Below, in pieces: positions 1-10,213 of a DNA stretch of 64,000 nt (position 1 is its first letter; the number at the start of each line of letters is the position of its first letter). The position numbers and the translations under genes were made by a program. The notes under the pieces were generated by a model. That model was not told the DNA's origin. It did no database searches and saw only the letters and a program-made list of their open reading frames with translations. The stretch covers positions 1-64,000 of the forward strand of contig JAZNJX010000079.1 of assembly GCA_045578245.1 (NCBI GenBank). The letters are read 5' to 3'. The stretch comes from Fimenecus sp045578245 (GTDB lineage Bacteria; Bacillota; Clostridia; Oscillospirales; Acutalibacteraceae).

Positions 1-199
1 CCTATATTTATATATTATATATATATTTATTTTATTAGATTTTCCATTGATATTTGTTTTTATTTGTGTTAAAATAAGTTGATTGTTAATTTGAGATAGT
101 ACACATTCAAACAGGTAAAACTCAAAATAACACCTTTTTTATTGAAATCTGAGCATTATACTACTTATTTTAAATCTTTATAGAAAGGAAAATCTTTTT

Positions 200-1513
200 A
201 TGAATTCTTATATTGAATTTTGGGAACCGGTACGAAATTATTGTCGTGAAAACATGAATTCAATAGCTTTCAATATGTGGATTGACCCTCTTAAATTAAT
301 AAAAATTGAAGCCGACCGTGTTATTGTTTCTGCTCCTGGCTTTAAAATTGATTTAATAATGTCAAAATACAAAGGTCTTATTGAAGATGCTTTTTACAAT
401 GTTATGGGTTTCAATGTAGAACTTGAAATTATGCCGGAAGAAAATATTCCAAAAGATAATCCGGAAAATATTAAAGATTCTTCATCAGAATCATCCAGCA
501 TCAAGAATGAAAAATTTACCTTTAATAATTTTGTTGTTGGTCCATCAAATAAATTTGCATATACTGCATCTTTAAGAGTTGCAGAAAATCCAGGTTCTGT
601 TTTTAATCCTCTTTTTATTTATGGAAATTCAGGTCTTGGAAAAACTCACCTTTTAAATGCAATTATTGAAAAAATAAAATCCAACAACCCAGACGCTACT
701 ATCCTTTATACAACAAGTGAAGATATTACAAACGATTTGTACTTTGCTATTCAAACTAAAACAACTCATGATTTACATCAAAAGTACAGAACTTGTGATG
801 CTTTACTTATTGACGATATTCAGATGATTGCAGGTAAAACACAGACAGAAGAAGAAATTTTTCATACCTTTGACACTTTAATCAAAGCAGGAAAACAAAT
901 TGTTCTCACTTCTGATAAACCACCAAGTGCAATTCCTAAAATTGAAGACCGTCTTAAAACAAGATTTGAGAGTGGCTTGCTTTGTGATATTCAACCGCCT
1001 GATTTTGAAACAAGAGTTGCAATTATCAAGGACAAAGCTAATTATTTACGTTTTGAATTACCTGACGATGTATGCAGCTTTATTGCAGAAAACATTAAGA
1101 GCAACGTTCGTCAGATGGGTAGTGCTGTAAAGAATATTTATGCTTATTGTTCTTTTAATAATGTTGTTCCAACTATTGAAATAGTAAAAGATATTTTAAA
1201 AGATATTCTTATTACAAGTTTACCAATTGGTGTTGTTGTTGAAAATATTCTTGAAAAAGTTTCATTTACTTTTGGTGTTACACCTGAACAACTTAAAAGT
1301 GAACGACGTGATGCTAATATCAATAGTGCAAGACAAGCTGCTATGTACATAATAAGAGAAATTACTGAACTTTCTCAGGACGAAGTTGGTAAAATCTTTG
1401 GAAGAAATCATTCTACTGTTAACAGTTCTCTTAAAAATGTTCAACAAAGAATGGCATCTGATGTTAAATATAAAAATCTTATAAATGAAATAATTAAGAA
1501 TATTAATGACTAA
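200..1513 (+). CDS. dnaA: Chromosomal replication initiator protein DnaA
   Basis: Initiator ATPase that binds DnaA boxes at oriC and opens the duplex. The 437-residue product is of usual family length. It has an N-terminal helicase-loading domain (about 1-80), a Ser/Asn/Glu-rich linker (about 85-105), an AAA+ core with Walker A GNSGLGKTHL and Walker B LLIDDIQ, and a C-terminal DNA-binding domain with the signature GRNHSTVNSS. An AGAAAGGAA ribosome site lies 10-15 bases before the ATG. It opens the dnaA-dnaN-S4-recF-remB-gyrB-gyrA block, the standard origin layout of Firmicutes. The gene is intact and the identification is firm. Confidence 0.98.
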   Translation: MNSYIEFWEPVRNYCRENMNSIAFNMWIDPLKLIKIEADRVIVSAPGFKIDLIMSKYKGLIEDAFYNVMGFNVELEIMPEENIPKDNPENIKDSSSESSSIKNEKFTFNNFVVGPSNKFAYTASLRVAENPGSVFNPLFIYGNSGLGKTHLLNAIIEKIKSNNPDATILYTTSEDITNDLYFAIQTKTTHDLHQKYRTCDALLIDDIQMIAGKTQTEEEIFHTFDTLIKAGKQIVLTSDKPPSAIPKIEDRLKTRFESGLLCDIQPPDFETRVAIIKDKANYLRFELPDDVCSFIAENIKSNVRQMGSAVKNIYAYCSFNNVVPTIEIVKDILKDILITSLPIGVVVENILEKVSFTFGVTPEQLKSERRDANINSARQAAMYIIREITELSQDEVGKIFGRNHSTVNSSLKNVQQRMASDVKYKNLINEIIKNIND

Positions 1514-1730
1514 GTTTTCGACAAATTTTGATTTTTGAACAAACAAGTTTTAAACAAGTCAATAATTATCTTTTTATCAAACAGACAATTAAAAAGTTTT
1601 CAAAGCAATAAAAATAACTATATTCTTTGATATATCAATAAATAATAAACTTTTCAACAGTTTCGGCTGACTCTAATACTATTACTATACTTTATTATCT
1701 TTTATTCATATTAAGAAAAGGAGAATGATT
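1514..1730. other. dnaA-dnaN intergenic region, possible oriC part with weak DnaA-box-like sites
   Basis: This 217-bp AT-rich spacer sits where many Firmicutes carry oriC. No perfect DnaA box (TTATCCACA) is visible. Near matches with two differences are TTTTCGACA at 1515-1523 and TTTTCAACA at 1651-1659; TTTTCAAAG at 1597-1605 is weaker. The sequence also holds the dnaN leader, with AAAGGAGA at 1717-1724. The origin role is inferred from position; the boxes alone would not support it, and the region upstream of dnaA (1-199, cut by the window edge) may contain the main origin. Confidence 0.3.
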
Positions 1731-2852
1731 ATGAAATTTATTTGTTCCTCACAAATTTTAAGTGAAGCTTGTATGAATGTACAAAGAGCTACTTCTTCTA
1801 AATCAACAAACCTTCCTACAATTGAAGGTATTTTAATAAAAGCAGAAAACGATAGAATTATGCTTACCGGTTACGACCTTGAAATGGGAATTATTACTGC
1901 AGTTGCAGGTCGTGTTGAACAAACAGGTAGTATTATTCTTAATGCAAAAATTCTTTGCGATATTTTAAGAAACGTTCCTGAAGAACTTGTTACAATTGAA
2001 TGTGACGAAAGGCTTATCTGTAAAATTAAGAGTGGTGACTCAGAATTTTCAATTACTGGTTTTTCAGAGGATGAATATCCTGAATTACCATCAGTTTCAG
2101 GTGGTTTTCCAATCGTTGTTAAGGGTGAAACATTAAAGGATATGATTAAGAAAACAATTTTTGCTACTGCTGATAATGGTGCAAAGATTGTACATACAGG
2201 TGTTCGTTTTGAGGTAACAGCAGGAAATATTCGTCTTGTTGCAGTTGATGGTTATAAGCTTGCAATTAGAAATGAAAAAATCGATTATGAAGGTGATGAA
2301 AAAGTCTTCATTATTCCAAAAAAGACACTTAACGAAGTTATGAAACTTGCAGGTGACGGTGATGAAACAGTTTCAATGGTAGTTGCATCTCGTCATATTA
2401 TGTTTGAATGTGGCAAGTATATTATTGTTTCCCGACTTCTTGAAGGTGAATTTTTAAGTTATAAGAGTGCAATTCCTGTAACTGCAAAAACAGAAGTAAA
2501 AGTTAACACAAGAAAAATTATCAGCAGTATCGAAAGAACATCTCTTATTATTACTGAAAGAATTAAGAGTTATATCAGATGTATTTTTGATAATGAATCA
2601 ATCAGAATTTCCAGTACAACAGCATTAGGTACTGCAAATGACAGAATTCTTGCAGATGTTCAGGGTGAAAGAGTAGAAATAGGATTTAATAATAAGTATC
2701 TTCTTGATGCTCTTAAGGTTTGTGATACAGATGAAATTACACTTCGACTCAATGGCTCTGTTTTCCCAATTGTTATTGTGCCAGAGGATGACGGCTCATT
2801 GATTTATGAAAGAAGTTTCCTCTTTATGGTACTTCCAGTAAGGATGAACTAA
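1731..2852 (+). CDS. dnaN: DNA polymerase III subunit beta (sliding clamp)
   Basis: Ring-forming processivity clamp of the replicative polymerase; 373 residues from the chosen start, matching the family. It begins MKFICSSQILSEA, typical of clostridial clamps, and ends with the conserved VLPVRMN-type tail. An ATG at 1725 lies only one base after the AGGAG ribosome site (1719-1723), whereas the ATG at 1731 is seven bases away, so 1731 is preferred. It lies between dnaA and the S4-domain gene. Confidence 0.97.
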   Translation: MKFICSSQILSEACMNVQRATSSKSTNLPTIEGILIKAENDRIMLTGYDLEMGIITAVAGRVEQTGSIILNAKILCDILRNVPEELVTIECDERLICKIKSGDSEFSITGFSEDEYPELPSVSGGFPIVVKGETLKDMIKKTIFATADNGAKIVHTGVRFEVTAGNIRLVAVDGYKLAIRNEKIDYEGDEKVFIIPKKTLNEVMKLAGDGDETVSMVVASRHIMFECGKYIIVSRLLEGEFLSYKSAIPVTAKTEVKVNTRKIISSIERTSLIITERIKSYIRCIFDNESIRISSTTALGTANDRILADVQGERVEIGFNNKYLLDALKVCDTDEITLRLNGSVFPIVIVPEDDGSLIYERSFLFMVLPVRMN

Positions 2853-2853
2853 T

Positions 2854-3096
2854 ATGAAAAAAATTTCTGCACACATAAAGAAAAAAGAAATAAAGCAAAT
2901 ACAGATTGATAGTGATTTTATAAGATTAGATTCACTTTTAAAACTTTGTAATGCAGTTATGACTGGTGGTCATGCAAAAATTGTAATACAGGAAAGTGAA
3001 GTTAAGGTAAATAACGAAATATGTACTGCAAGGGGAAAAAAGATTCGTCAAGGAGATAAAGTTGAATTTGACGGAGTAATTTATGAGGTTATCTGA
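2854..3096 (+). CDS. yaaA: S4-domain RNA-binding protein, YaaA type
   Basis: Small 80-residue protein consisting almost entirely of one S4 RNA-binding fold (about 22-80: RLDSLLKLCNAVMTGG, then VKVNNEI and RQGDKVEFDG). The family is encoded between dnaN and recF throughout Firmicutes; it is thought to bind RNA or ribosomal particles, but a precise role is not established. The start lies one base after the dnaN stop and the stop shares a base with the recF start, so it is probably translated by coupling within the origin operon. Confidence 0.9.
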   Translation: MKKISAHIKKKEIKQIQIDSDFIRLDSLLKLCNAVMTGGHAKIVIQESEVKVNNEICTARGKKIRQGDKVEFDGVIYEVI

Positions 3097-4190
3097 TGCA
3101 CATAAATGAAGTAAAAATAGAAAATTTTCGTAATATTGATTTTATGGGAATTTTTCCTCATAAGGAGATAAATGTTATTTATGGTCAAAATGGACAAGGA
3201 AAAACAAATCTTTTAGAGGCAATATGGCTTTTTACGGGATGTAAAAGCTTTAGAAATTCAAAGGATAGTGAGCTTGTTCAGTTTGAAAGAGAAAATTCAA
3301 GAATCTCATTGAGTTTTGAAACTGAAATTAGAGAAAACAATGCTGCAATTTTTATTGATAAAAAAAGAACAGCAATTTTAAATGGAATTAATCTTTCATC
3401 ACCTCGTGAATTAATTGGTAAGTACTATGCAGTTGTATTTTCACCAATACATTTATCACTTATAAAAGAAGGACCTATAAATAGAAGAAAATTTATTGAT
3501 ACTGCAATAAGTCAGATTGATAATATGTACGCAAAAAAGCTTATGTATTTCAATCACCTTATTCAGCAAAAAAATGCGCTTTTAAAAAATGCAGTCGAAA
3601 ACCCATCTTTATTGGATACTCTTGATATTTGGGATGAAAAAATTGCGTTTGCAGGTGCAGAGATTATAAGTGACAGAATAGATTACATAAAAAAATTAAA
3701 AAGTAAATCAACAGATATTTATAATGGAATTTCAGGTGAAAAAGAAGAGCTTGATATTAAATATCTCAGCAATATTCGTTATGAAAGCGAAGAAAAAAAT
3801 GATATTGCAAGAAATTACTTTGAAAGTCTTAAAAAACACAGACCAAATGATTTGTATTTAAAAAGTACAACCTGTGGTCCACATCGTGATGATATAGAAA
3901 TTTTAATAAATAACATTTCTGCAAGAAAATTTGGCTCACAAGGTCAACAGAGAAGTGCATCTCTCAGTTTAAAACTTGGTGAAGCAGAAATTATCAAAGA
4001 TTTAAAAGGTGAACACCCGATAATTTTATTGGATGATGTTATGAGTGAGCTTGATACCACCCGACAAAACTATATTCTTAATAAAATGACAGATAAACAG
4101 GTGTTTATTACCTGCTGTGAAAAGGAAACAGTATCAAGACTTAATGCAGGAAAAGTTTTTAAAATAGAAAAAGGAAAAGCGGTGGATTAA
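3096..4190 (+). CDS. recF: DNA replication and repair protein RecF
   Basis: SMC-like ATPase that loads RecA at gapped DNA together with RecO and RecR. The 364 residues show Walker A GQNGQGKTN (about 29-37), the ABC-type signature FGSQGQQRSASLSLK and Walker B IILLDDVMSELD near the C-terminus. Its ATG overlaps the TGA of the S4 gene, and its TAA overlaps the ATG of the downstream small gene, indicating strong translational coupling. Length is normal for the family. Confidence 0.97.
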   Translation: MHINEVKIENFRNIDFMGIFPHKEINVIYGQNGQGKTNLLEAIWLFTGCKSFRNSKDSELVQFERENSRISLSFETEIRENNAAIFIDKKRTAILNGINLSSPRELIGKYYAVVFSPIHLSLIKEGPINRRKFIDTAISQIDNMYAKKLMYFNHLIQQKNALLKNAVENPSLLDTLDIWDEKIAFAGAEIISDRIDYIKKLKSKSTDIYNGISGEKEELDIKYLSNIRYESEEKNDIARNYFESLKKHRPNDLYLKSTTCGPHRDDIEILINNISARKFGSQGQQRSASLSLKLGEAEIIKDLKGEHPIILLDDVMSELDTTRQNYILNKMTDKQVFITCCEKETVSRLNAGKVFKIEKGKAVD

Positions 4191-4438
4191 TGTATTTGAA
4201 TATAGGTCAGGAAACAATTATTGTTGACAAAGATATTTTAGGTATTTTTGACTTGGATAATACAACTGTTTCGAAATCTACAAGAGAATATATAAACACA
4301 GCTTCAAAAAATGGTGAATGTATTACGGTATCTTTTGAAGAATTACCAAAATCATTTATCGTAACAACAAAAGGTGAAAATAAAAATATTTATATTTCAC
4401 CTCTTAACACATCAACAATTTTTAAACGAATAAAATAA
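4190..4438 (+). CDS. remB: DUF370/RemB-like regulator (YaaB family)
   Basis: An 82-residue protein beginning MYLNIGQETIIVDKDILGIFD, the pattern of the YaaB/RemB group encoded between recF and gyrB in Bacillus and Clostridia. The related RemA is a DNA-binding activator of biofilm matrix genes; RemB is also linked to matrix control, so a regulatory role here is inferred by family. The ATG overlaps the recF stop by one base (TAATG). No separate promoter is visible. Confidence 0.8.
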   Translation: MYLNIGQETIIVDKDILGIFDLDNTTVSKSTREYINTASKNGECITVSFEELPKSFIVTTKGENKNIYISPLNTSTIFKRIK

Positions 4439-4466
4439 AAAGTCAATTTTTTGACGGAGGAAAAAA

Positions 4467-6428
4467 ATGAGCGACCAGATTAAAAATGCAATTGAAGAAG
4501 AGGTTATGGATACGGTTGTAACCGAAACTTATGATGCCTCTGCCATTCAGGTTCTTGAAGGACTTGAAGCAGTTAGAAAGCGTCCCGGTATGTATATCGG
4601 TTCAACAGGACCAAAGGGACTTCATCACTTGGTTTATGAAATTGTAGATAACTCAATTGACGAAGCACTTGCAGGATATTGTACTCATATTGAAGTTGAA
4701 ATTTTGCCAGGGGATATTATCACAGTAAGAGATAACGGACGTGGTATTCCTGTTGGTATTAATGAACAGCAAGGGCTTCCTGCTGTTACAGTTGTTTTGA
4801 CTGTTCTTCATGCCGGTGGTAAATTCGGTGGTAGTGGATAAAAAGTATCTGGTGGTTTGCACGGTGTTGGTTCATCAGTTGTAAACGCACTTTCAGAATG
4901 GTTTGAAGTAGAAGTTAGTCAGAATGGACATGTTCATCATCAGAGATTTGAACGTGGTAATATAGTAACAGACCTTAAAGTTATTGGTGATACAGAAGAA
5001 ACAGGTACATTTATTAAATTTAAGGCTGACCCTGAAATCTTTACAGAAACAACTGTTTATGAATATGAAGTTTTGCAGAGACGTCTTCGTGAACAGGCAT
5101 TCTTAAATGCTGGTCTTTCAATTACACTTACAGATAAACGTGACCCTGAAAATATTGTAGAAGAAAATTTCTGCTATGAGGGTGGTATTAAATCATTCGT
5201 TGACTATATCAACACAAGCCGTGGTCTTACTCCTGTTGTTGAAGATATTATGCATTTTACAACAGTAAGTGGTGACAGAAGTGCGGAAGTTTCTATCTCA
5301 TACAATGATGGTTATAACGAAATTATTTTGAGTTTCGCTAACGGTGTTCGTACAATCGACGGTGGTACTCATGAAAACGGTTTCAAAACTGCACTCACAA
5401 GAGTATTTAATGAATATGGTAGGAAATTTAAACTCTTAAAGGATAACGATAAGAATCTTTCAGGTGATGATGTCCGTGAAGGTCTTACAGCAGTTATCAG
5501 CGTAAAGCTTACAGAAGCAGAATTTGAGGGACAGACAAAGGGTAAACTTGGTAATACAGAAATGCAAACTATCGTATCAAAGATGATTTACGATAAGTTG
5601 ATGACATATTTTGAAGAAAATCCACAGGCTGCAAAGGCAATTTTCAACAAAGCTCTTGATGCATCTAGAGCTCGTGAAGCAGCAAGAAAGGCAAGAGATA
5701 GTGCAAGAAGAAAATCAGCACTTGAAGGAAACTCACTTCCTGGTAAGCTTGCAGACTGTATTGATAAAAATCCTGAAAATACTGAAATTTTCATCGTCGA
5801 AGGTGACTCTGCGGGTGGTTCTGCAAAAGAAGGCAGAGATAACAGAATTCAGGCAATTCTCCCACTTTGGGGTAAAATGCTCAACGTTGAAAAGGCAAGA
5901 ATTGACAAAGTTATCGGTAATGACAAGTTAACTCCTGTTGTTACAGCACTTGGTACTGGTATAGGTGAAGAATTCAACATTGAAAAACTCCGTTATCATA
6001 AAATTGTTATCATGGCCGATGCCGACGTTGACGGTCAGCATATCAGAACACTTCTTCTCACATTCTTCTTCAGATATATGAGAGACTTGATTGATGGTGG
6101 ATATATTTATATTGCTCAGCCACCACTTTTCAAGGTTAGTAAAGGTAAACGTCACGAATACGCTTTCTCTGATGAACAGAGAGATGCATTCCTTGAAGAA
6201 ATGGGTGCAAATTGTGACGTTCAGAGATATAAGGGTCTTGGTGAAATGGACCCTGAACAGTTGTGGGAAACAACAATGGACCCTGCAACTCGTACAATGC
6301 TTCGAGTAACACTCGAAGACGCAATGGAAGCAGACGAAACATTCTCAATTCTTATGGGTGATAAAGTTGAACCTCGTAGAGAATTTATTGAGAAAAATGC
6401 AAAGTATGTTCAGAATCTTGACATATAA
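4467..6428 (+). CDS. gyrB: DNA gyrase subunit B, interrupted by an in-frame TAA at codon 125
   Basis: ATPase subunit of gyrase, which introduces negative supercoils with GyrA. Read through the stop, the frame gives 653 codons, a normal GyrB: GHKL ATPase motifs (EIVDNSIDEAL, DNGRGIP), QTK loop (EGQTKGKLGN), and TOPRIM motifs (VEGDSAGGSA, DADVDGQH). At 4839-4841 a TAA stands where the family has the conserved Tyr of the GYKVSGGLHGVG segment; the frame is unbroken on both sides, so this is a single-base difference (TAT or TAC to TAA). Taken literally, it yields a 124-residue fragment plus an unlinked remainder (a TTG at 4857 could start it). Ribosome site GACGGAGG precedes the ATG; gyrA follows after 9 bases. 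Confidence 0.93.
4839..4841 (+). other. Premature TAA codon in gyrB
   Basis: The reading frame around this codon runs FGGSG-stop-KVSGGLHGVG; the expected residue is Tyr, equivalent to Tyr109 of E. coli GyrB, which touches the adenine of ATP. One base change restores the gene. Every other long gene in the window uses TAA as a normal stop, so a code change is excluded. A consensus or assembly error, or a real nonsense variant in part of the population, are the plausible causes. Confidence 0.9.
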
Positions 6429-6437
6429 GGTGATAAA

Positions 6438-8948
6438 ATGAGTAAAGCTAACAATCCTAATCTTGGTGGATATGTTCCACTTGAAGAACAGAATATTATA
6501 AATGTTGAGATTAACAAGGAAATGAGAAAATCATTCCTTGACTACTCAATGTCTGTTATTACTTCTCGTGCTCTTCCTGATGTACGAGACGGTTTAAAAC
6601 CAGTTCACAGAAGAATTCTCTACACAATGTATGAAAATTCACTTTATCCGGACAAGCCACACCGTAAATGTGCTGATACAGTTGGTTCAGTGCTCGGTAG
6701 ATATCATCCGCACGGTGATGCTTCTGTTTATGATGCAATGGTTCGTCTTGCGCAGGATTTCTCAATGAGATACGTTCTTGTTGACGGTCACGGTAACTTC
6801 GGTTCAGTTGATGGTGACCCACCGGCTGCATATCGTTATACAGAATCAAGAATGAGTAAAATCGCTCTTGAAATGCTTACAAATATTGATAAAGATACTG
6901 TTGATTTTACAACTAACTACGATGACCGTCTTAAAGAGCCTACCGTTTTGCCATCAAGATATCCAAATCTTTTGGCTAATGGTTCAACAGGTATTGCTGT
7001 TGGTATGGCAACAAACATTCCACCACATAATCTTGGTGAACTTGTTGACGGTATCTGCTGTGTAATTGATAACCCTGAAGCAGAACTTGACGATATTATG
7101 GAGCATATTAAAGGACCTGACTTCCCAACAAGCGGTATTATTATGGGTCGAAGTGGTATTCGTGCTGCTTATGCTACAGGTCGTGGTAAGATTACTCTTC
7201 GTGGCCGTGCAGAAATCGTTGAAAATGAGAAAAACGGAAGATTCCAGATTATTATTACTGAGCTTCCTTATCAGGTAAACAAGGCAAGACTTATTGAGTC
7301 AATTGCCGATTTACACAAGGATAAGAGAATTGAAGGACTTTCTGATATTAATGACTATTCATCAAAACGCGGTGGCGGTATGAAAATAGTTATTGACCTT
7401 AAAAGGGATGCTAACCCACAAGTTGTACTTAATCAGTTGTATCAGATGACACAGCTTCAAATTTCATATGGTATTATTCAGCTTGCCCTTGTTAATGGCG
7501 AGCCAAAAATTCTTACATTAAAACAGATTATTGAAGAATATATTAAGTTCCAGTGTGAAATTATCACAAGAAGAACACAATATGACCTTAACAAAGCTCA
7601 GGCAAGAGAACATATTCTTGAAGGTCTTGCTCGTGCTATCGACATTGTTGACGAAATTATCGCAACAATTCGTGGTTGTAAGGGTGGCCAGGCAGAAGCA
7701 AAAGTTGCTATTATGGAAAAGTTCGACTTTGATGACCCACAGGCATCTGCCATTGTTGCTTTTCGTCTTGGACAACTCGCAGGCCTTGAAATTCAGAAGA
7801 TTATTGCTGAACGTGACGAATTAAGACTTAAGATTGCTGAATATCTTGAAATTCTCGGTTCAGAAACAAAGGTTAAGGAAATTCTTAAAGAAGAGCTTTC
7901 AGTTATCGGCAAAAAATTTGGTGACGACAGAAGAACAGAAATTTCAAATGTTCTTGGTGAAGTTGATATTGAAGACCTTATTGCTGAAGAGGATTGCGTA
8001 TTTACTCTTACAAAGATGGGTTACATCAAGCGTCAGCCTGTTGAAACTTATCAGGTACAGCGCCGTGGTGGTAAGGGTATCAAGGGCATGAGTCGTCGTG
8101 AAGAGGATTATGCTGAAAGCATGTTTATCTGTTCATCCCACGATTATATTCTTTTCTTCACATCAGAAGGTAAGATGTACAGACTTAAGGGTTATGAAAT
8201 TCCTGAAGGAACAAGAACAAGCAAGGGTATGAATATTGTTAATATTCTTCCTATTACTGCTGATGAAAAGGTTACAGCTATGCTTCGTGTTCCTGATTTT
8301 GGTGAGGATAAATACTTTCTTTGTATGGCAACAAAGAATGGTGTTATCAAGAGAACAGAGCTTGACGCATACAAGAATATCCGTAAGAGTGGTATTATTG
8401 CAATTAATCTTGACGAGGGTGATGAACTTCGTTGGGTTAAGCTCACTGATGGTGAGCAGAAACTTATGGTTGCTACAAGAAAGGGTATGAGCATTTGCTT
8501 TGACGAAAATGATGCTCGTGCTATCGGTAGAACAGCTCGTGGTGTTCGTGCGATTACTCTCGGCGATGGTGACGAAGTTGTAGGTATGGTTATCTTCAAT
8601 AATGAGGGTAAGGTTCTTACAATCAGTGAAAAAGGTTACGGTAGAAGAAGTGATGTTTCTAACTATCGTGTTCAGAATCGTGGTGGTAAGGGTCTTACTA
8701 ACTATCATACTGAACAATATGGTGAAGTTTGTGCTGTAGAAATGGTAGAAGATAATCAGGATATCATTATGATTTCATCCGATGGTATCATTATCCGTCT
8801 TCCTGCAGAACAAGTCAGAGAATGTAACCGTCCGTCAAAGGGTGTTATCCTTATGAAGACAAGGGACGGAGAAAGAGTTGTTACAATTTCTCTTGCAGAG
8901 CATGAGGAAGAAAGTGACGACACAACTGAGGAAACCAACGAAGAATAA
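6438..8948 (+). CDS. gyrA: DNA gyrase subunit A
   Basis: DNA-cleaving subunit of gyrase; 836 residues, the usual length. It contains the quinolone-region motif HPHGDASVYDAMVRLAQ, the active-site Tyr within AAYRYTESRM, and the GyrA box QRRGGKGIKG at the start of the C-terminal DNA-wrapping domain, followed by six-bladed repeats. The C-terminal tail is acidic (EEESDDTTEE). It lies 9 bases after gyrB, preceded by a weak AAGGTGAT ribosome site. The gene is intact, in contrast to its partner. Confidence 0.98.
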   Translation: MSKANNPNLGGYVPLEEQNIINVEINKEMRKSFLDYSMSVITSRALPDVRDGLKPVHRRILYTMYENSLYPDKPHRKCADTVGSVLGRYHPHGDASVYDAMVRLAQDFSMRYVLVDGHGNFGSVDGDPPAAYRYTESRMSKIALEMLTNIDKDTVDFTTNYDDRLKEPTVLPSRYPNLLANGSTGIAVGMATNIPPHNLGELVDGICCVIDNPEAELDDIMEHIKGPDFPTSGIIMGRSGIRAAYATGRGKITLRGRAEIVENEKNGRFQIIITELPYQVNKARLIESIADLHKDKRIEGLSDINDYSSKRGGGMKIVIDLKRDANPQVVLNQLYQMTQLQISYGIIQLALVNGEPKILTLKQIIEEYIKFQCEIITRRTQYDLNKAQAREHILEGLARAIDIVDEIIATIRGCKGGQAEAKVAIMEKFDFDDPQASAIVAFRLGQLAGLEIQKIIAERDELRLKIAEYLEILGSETKVKEILKEELSVIGKKFGDDRRTEISNVLGEVDIEDLIAEEDCVFTLTKMGYIKRQPVETYQVQRRGGKGIKGMSRREEDYAESMFICSSHDYILFFTSEGKMYRLKGYEIPEGTRTSKGMNIVNILPITADEKVTAMLRVPDFGEDKYFLCMATKNGVIKRTELDAYKNIRKSGIIAINLDEGDELRWVKLTDGEQKLMVATRKGMSICFDENDARAIGRTARGVRAITLGDGDEVVGMVIFNNEGKVLTISEKGYGRRSDVSNYRVQNRGGKGLTNYHTEQYGEVCAVEMVEDNQDIIMISSDGIIIRLPAEQVRECNRPSKGVILMKTRDGERVVTISLAEHEEESDDTTEETNEE

Positions 8949-8977
8949 TTTTTCTCTTTGTGAAAGGAAGAATCTTT

Positions 8978-10201
8978 ATGGATGAAAATATGAATAAAGA
9001 ACAGGAATTTAATGAAGTTTCTGAAAAAACTCCAGAAGAGATAAAAAAAGAAAAGAAAAAGAAAAGAAGAAAAGGAATTTTAATCTTCTTTATTGTATTC
9101 ATGTCAATAATTCTTATTTGTGGAGGAGTAGTTGCAGGATTTGTCTTCAGCAAATTGGGAAAAGTCAATTATGATACTCCCGAACAGACAACTATTTCTC
9201 CTACACAGGAATTTGTTGAGAAAGAGGAAGAAGTAATTGTTTTTGATGACATAGATGATGCCACAGGTGACAGCTTCAGGGAAATTCTTAAAAACTGGGC
9301 AACAAATGGTGGACAAAAAATGTCTGATAAATCAGTTATCAATATTCTTTTAATAGGTAGTGATGCATCAGCAAAATCCGATTATCGAGTAAGTGTAACA
9401 GATAAGGGAAATACAGATGTAATGATGTTGGTATCAATCAATACAAGTAATGAAACTATTAAGCTTGTTTCATTTATGCGTGACAGTTATACTTATATGG
9501 ACCAGTTTGACAGATATGCAAAACTTAACGCTGCTTGTGCAAATGGTGGACCTGGGTATTTAGTAGAAACTATCGAAAACGATTACAAGATTGAGATTGA
9601 CGGATATGTGTTAGTTGACTTTGATTCCTTTGTTCAGGTTATTGATATTGTTGGTGGAGTCAGAGTAAATGTTCCTGCATATGTTGGTGAAAGTCTTAAC
9701 AAAGGGGACTGTAAAAAGAATCCGATTCCTATAGGAAATAATGTTCTTATTGATGGTGAACAAGCTCTCCATTTCAGTCGAGTAAGATATACTGACGCCG
9801 ATGGTGATATTAGTAGAACCAGACGTCAGCGTGAGGTAATCAATGCTTTGATTCAAAAATGTAAAGGTGCAAGTTTAGGTGAAATCAATGCTGTAGCAGA
9901 TGCAGTTCTGGCAAATGTGAGAACTAATATTAGCCGAAAGACAATTTTAACCTATGCAGCAAAGGCAGTTACCGATAATTGGGCAAGTTATACTCTTACA
10001 CAGACAGAAATGCCCGATAAGTACACACGTGCTTCCTATATGTCTGCATCAACCGCCTGGATTTGGATTGTTGACTATCCGTTGGCAGCTCAGACTGTTC
10101 AGGAATTCCTTTATGGCAAAACAAATATTACTCTTCCTGAAAACCGACAGACAGCAATCAGCATTATGGGCAAATATGTGCCTAAAAAGCCTATAAATTA
10201 A
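8978..10201 (+). CDS. LytR-CpsA-Psr (LCP) family cell-wall glycopolymer transferase
   Basis: LCP enzymes attach teichoic acids or capsular polymers to peptidoglycan on the outer face of the membrane. The 407-residue product has a short Lys-rich cytoplasmic segment (about 15-32), one membrane helix (about 33-60) and the extracellular LCP domain with NILLIGSD, VSFMRDSY and FSRVRYTDADGD..RTRRQR, which hold the conserved Asp/Arg residues for pyrophosphate binding. The ATG at 8978 is 7 bases after GAAAGGAAG; an upstream GTG at 8960 lies before that site and is rejected. Its target polymer cannot be read from this window. Confidence 0.9.
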   Translation: MDENMNKEQEFNEVSEKTPEEIKKEKKKKRRKGILIFFIVFMSIILICGGVVAGFVFSKLGKVNYDTPEQTTISPTQEFVEKEEEVIVFDDIDDATGDSFREILKNWATNGGQKMSDKSVINILLIGSDASAKSDYRVSVTDKGNTDVMMLVSINTSNETIKLVSFMRDSYTYMDQFDRYAKLNAACANGGPGYLVETIENDYKIEIDGYVLVDFDSFVQVIDIVGGVRVNVPAYVGESLNKGDCKKNPIPIGNNVLIDGEQALHFSRVRYTDADGDISRTRRQREVINALIQKCKGASLGEINAVADAVLANVRTNISRKTILTYAAKAVTDNWASYTLTQTEMPDKYTRASYMSASTAWIWIVDYPLAAQTVQEFLYGKTNITLPENRQTAISIMGKYVPKKPIN

Positions 10202-10213
10202 AGGTGTGAATTA

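Noticed and set aside
1..199. Promoter and DnaA boxes upstream of dnaA
   Set aside because: The stretch is AT-rich and cut by the window edge; no hexamer pair or DnaA box matched well enough to call.
1144..1350. Antisense open frames within dnaA, gyrA and other long genes
   Set aside because: They lack ribosome sites and protein-like composition and mirror the codon pattern of the real genes.
4467..6428. TAA might encode Tyr (recoded genetic code)
   Set aside because: TAA ends many other genes here (dnaA, dnaN, gyrA, rpe and more), so a code change is excluded.
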